Part shown: positions 59,758 through 60,922 of the stretch, piece by piece
How the letters are laid out: each line of letters begins with the position of its first letter
How positions within the stretch are numbered: position 1 is the first letter of the stretch
Origin: JBKHXF01 sp046566145
Lineage (GTDB): Bacteria > Actinomycetota > Nitriliruptoria > Nitriliruptorales > Nitriliruptoraceae
Direction: 5' to 3'
DNA length: 60,922 bases
Assembly: GCA_046566145.1 (NCBI GenBank)
Contig: JBKHXF010000013.1
Location: 1-60,922, forward strand
Made by a program: the position numbers and the translations under genes
Notes under the pieces: model-generated
Seen by the model: the letters and a program-made list of their open reading frames with translations, nothing else
What the model was told of the DNA's origin: nothing
Databases searched by the model: none

Positions 59758-60912
59758 TCAAGTGGTCAGCGCGACGAAGAGCTGATTGAACCGTTCGGCA
59801 GGAGTTTGCCAGTCGAGGGTCTTGCGGGGTCGGGTGTTGAGAAGGAGCGCGATTTCGTCGAGCTCTTGTTGGGTGTGCCCGGACAGGTCGGTGCTCTTGG
59901 GGAGGAACTGGCGGACGAGTCCGTTCCAGTTCTCGTTGGTCCCGCGTTGCCAAGGTGAGTGTGGGTCGGCGAAGTAGACGGGGATCCCGGTCGCGACGGT
60001 GAAGGCTTGGTGCGCGGCGAGCTCGATGCCCTGATCCCAGGTCAGGGAGCGCAAGAACTCCTCGGGTAGACGGGTGATCTCGTCGCTGATGCGGTCAGCG
60101 ACGTGGCCGGCGGTGCGGTTCTCGAGCTGGATGAGCATCCCGAACCGAGTGGTGCGTTCCACGAGGGTGGCGATTTGGGAGGCGCCGTTCTTGCCGATGA
60201 TCAGATCGCCTTCCCAATGGCCCGGCACGGCGCGGTCTTCGATCTCGGGTGGCCGTTCGGAGATCAGCACCATGTTCTTGATCCGCCCCTCACCCCGGGC
60301 CCGGGCGTTGTGTGGCCGGCGCTGGGCTCGCCCCGAGCGCAGGCAGGCGGTCAGCTCCTTGCGCAGCTCGGGCTTCGCTTGCACGAACACCGCTTGGTAG
60401 ATCGACTCGTGCGACACCCACCACTGTGGATCCTCCGGGTGCTCCACGCGGAGCCGCTGAGCGATCTGTTCCGGTGACCACTTCTTCGTCCGCAACAAGG
60501 CGACCACCTCGTCCCACAGCCACGGTCGAGCTTCGATCCAGCACGGCCGTGACCGGCACGCCTGCTGATCAGCGCGTCCCTGGGCCCGCCACGCCCGGTA
60601 TCCCTGGCGGCCGCCGTTGCGCTTGATCTCCCGCCAGATCGTGCAGCGACTGCGGCCCAGCCGAGCACCGATCTGTTCGTCGGACTCCTCGCGGTCGATC
60701 CCGAGCCGGATCTCCTCGCGCTCGTCCAGGCTCAACTCGTTGTCACGGCGCTTGCGGTCCTTGAGCACCAGCACAGACTTCCTCGGCCCGGACCGCCGAT
60801 AGCCGGCCTCCTTGGCCCGCCGATACAAGGTCCGCACCGACATGCCCGCGAGACGAGCCGCATCGTCGTACGAACAACCCTCACGAAGAGCCCGCAGACC
60901 CTGCTCCACCAT
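59758..60912 (-). CDS. IS30-family transposase
   Basis: 384 residues visible from the ATG at 60912; the frame is open to the window edge, so the true start could be slightly upstream. N-terminal helix-turn-helix pair (YDDAARLAGMSVRTLYRRAKEAG; SDEQIGARLGRSRCTIWREIKRN) and the DDE catalytic domain: Asp in GHWEGDLIIGKNGAS, Asp in LRSLTWDQGIEL, Glu in RGTNENWNGLVRQFLPKS. The GC content is visibly lower than its neighbours, consistent with recent transfer. Confidence 0.93.
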   Translation of the reverse strand: MVEQGLRALREGCSYDDAARLAGMSVRTLYRRAKEAGYRRSGPRKSVLVLKDRKRRDNELSLDEREEIRLGIDREESDEQIGARLGRSRCTIWREIKRNGGRQGYRAWRAQGRADQQACRSRPCWIEARPWLWDEVVALLRTKKWSPEQIAQRLRVEHPEDPQWWVSHESIYQAVFVQAKPELRKELTACLRSGRAQRRPHNARARGEGRIKNMVLISERPPEIEDRAVPGHWEGDLIIGKNGASQIATLVERTTRFGMLIQLENRTAGHVADRISDEITRLPEEFLRSLTWDQGIELAAHQAFTVATGIPVYFADPHSPWQRGTNENWNGLVRQFLPKSTDLSGHTQQELDEIALLLNTRPRKTLDWQTPAERFNQLFVALTT

Positions 60913-60922
60913 CGACTCGGCC
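59758..60922. mobile_element. Insertion sequence of the IS30 family, cut by the window end
   Basis: Only the transposase is visible. The left terminal inverted repeat must lie between the pspA stop (59719) and 59758, and the right one is outside the window, so the two cannot be compared. It lies 38 bases after pspA and does not interrupt it. Confidence 0.6.

Overview
The window is about 61 kb of very GC-rich DNA with dense coding, many GTG starts, GTGA/ATGA stop-start overlaps and actinobacterial gene families. The gene order lepA, rpsT, holA, comEC, comEA, degV-family, leuS ... phosphoglycerate-mutase-like phosphatase, rsfS, LytR-like, nadD ... proA is the conserved actinobacterial block. 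A 180-kDa-type NAD glutamate dehydrogenase, a DevS/DevR-like pair and a complete branched-chain amino acid importer fit a deep-branching actinobacterium (Nitriliruptoria/Acidimicrobiia-like). That placement is inference from gene content, not a phylogeny.

Region 1 (1-9170) is an accessory envelope/signalling locus. On the minus strand lie a GAF-domain histidine-kinase-like protein, a LuxR-HTH protein and a lipoprotein, joined by 4-base overlaps. Three exported proteins follow. Divergent from them is an ECF sigma factor fused to a membrane segment and an extracytoplasmic tail, followed by two small exported Cys-containing proteins. The kinase lacks its phospho-acceptor His and its N-box Asn, and the regulator lacks a receiver Asp. 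This is the most unusual system in the window.

Region 2 (9297-25738) is mostly housekeeping: lepA, rpsT, a giant NAD-dependent glutamate dehydrogenase with a coupled lipoprotein, holA, comEC, comEA, a DegV protein, an alpha/beta hydrolase and leuS. The comEC frame has no stop before holA and stays open right through it.

Region 3 (25918-45671) is an accessory block inserted between leuS and the rsfS cluster. It holds a CopC-CopD fusion and a membrane partner, tRNA-Ala(GGC), a livKHMGF importer with a hairpin after livK, and a small protein with a DosR-like box. It also holds a DevS-like kinase and DevR-like regulator sharing a palindromic promoter, a three-cupredoxin multicopper oxidase with a second DosR-like box, a GlsB-type membrane protein, an acetoacetyl-CoA synthetase, a DUF2179-type membrane protein, a renalase-like FAD enzyme and an orphan PAS histidine kinase.

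Region 4 (45753-59719) returns to housekeeping: a histidine phosphatase, rsfS, a LytR/CpsA/Psr-like protein and nadD. A secreted LVIVD-repeat protein and a MoxR ATPase with its CoxE-like VWA partner follow. The region ends with a double-VOC protein, a small basic-tailed protein, proA, a CbxX-type AAA protein, murJ and a PspA/IM30 protein.

The right edge (59758-60922) is an IS30-family transposase whose element runs off the window.

Several genes (holA, nadD, proA, moxR, the VOC gene, pspA) have a TANNNT -10 box exactly 6-7 bases before the start codon and no Shine-Dalgarno sequence. This suggests leaderless transcription is common here. No CRISPR array, rRNA or prophage was seen.
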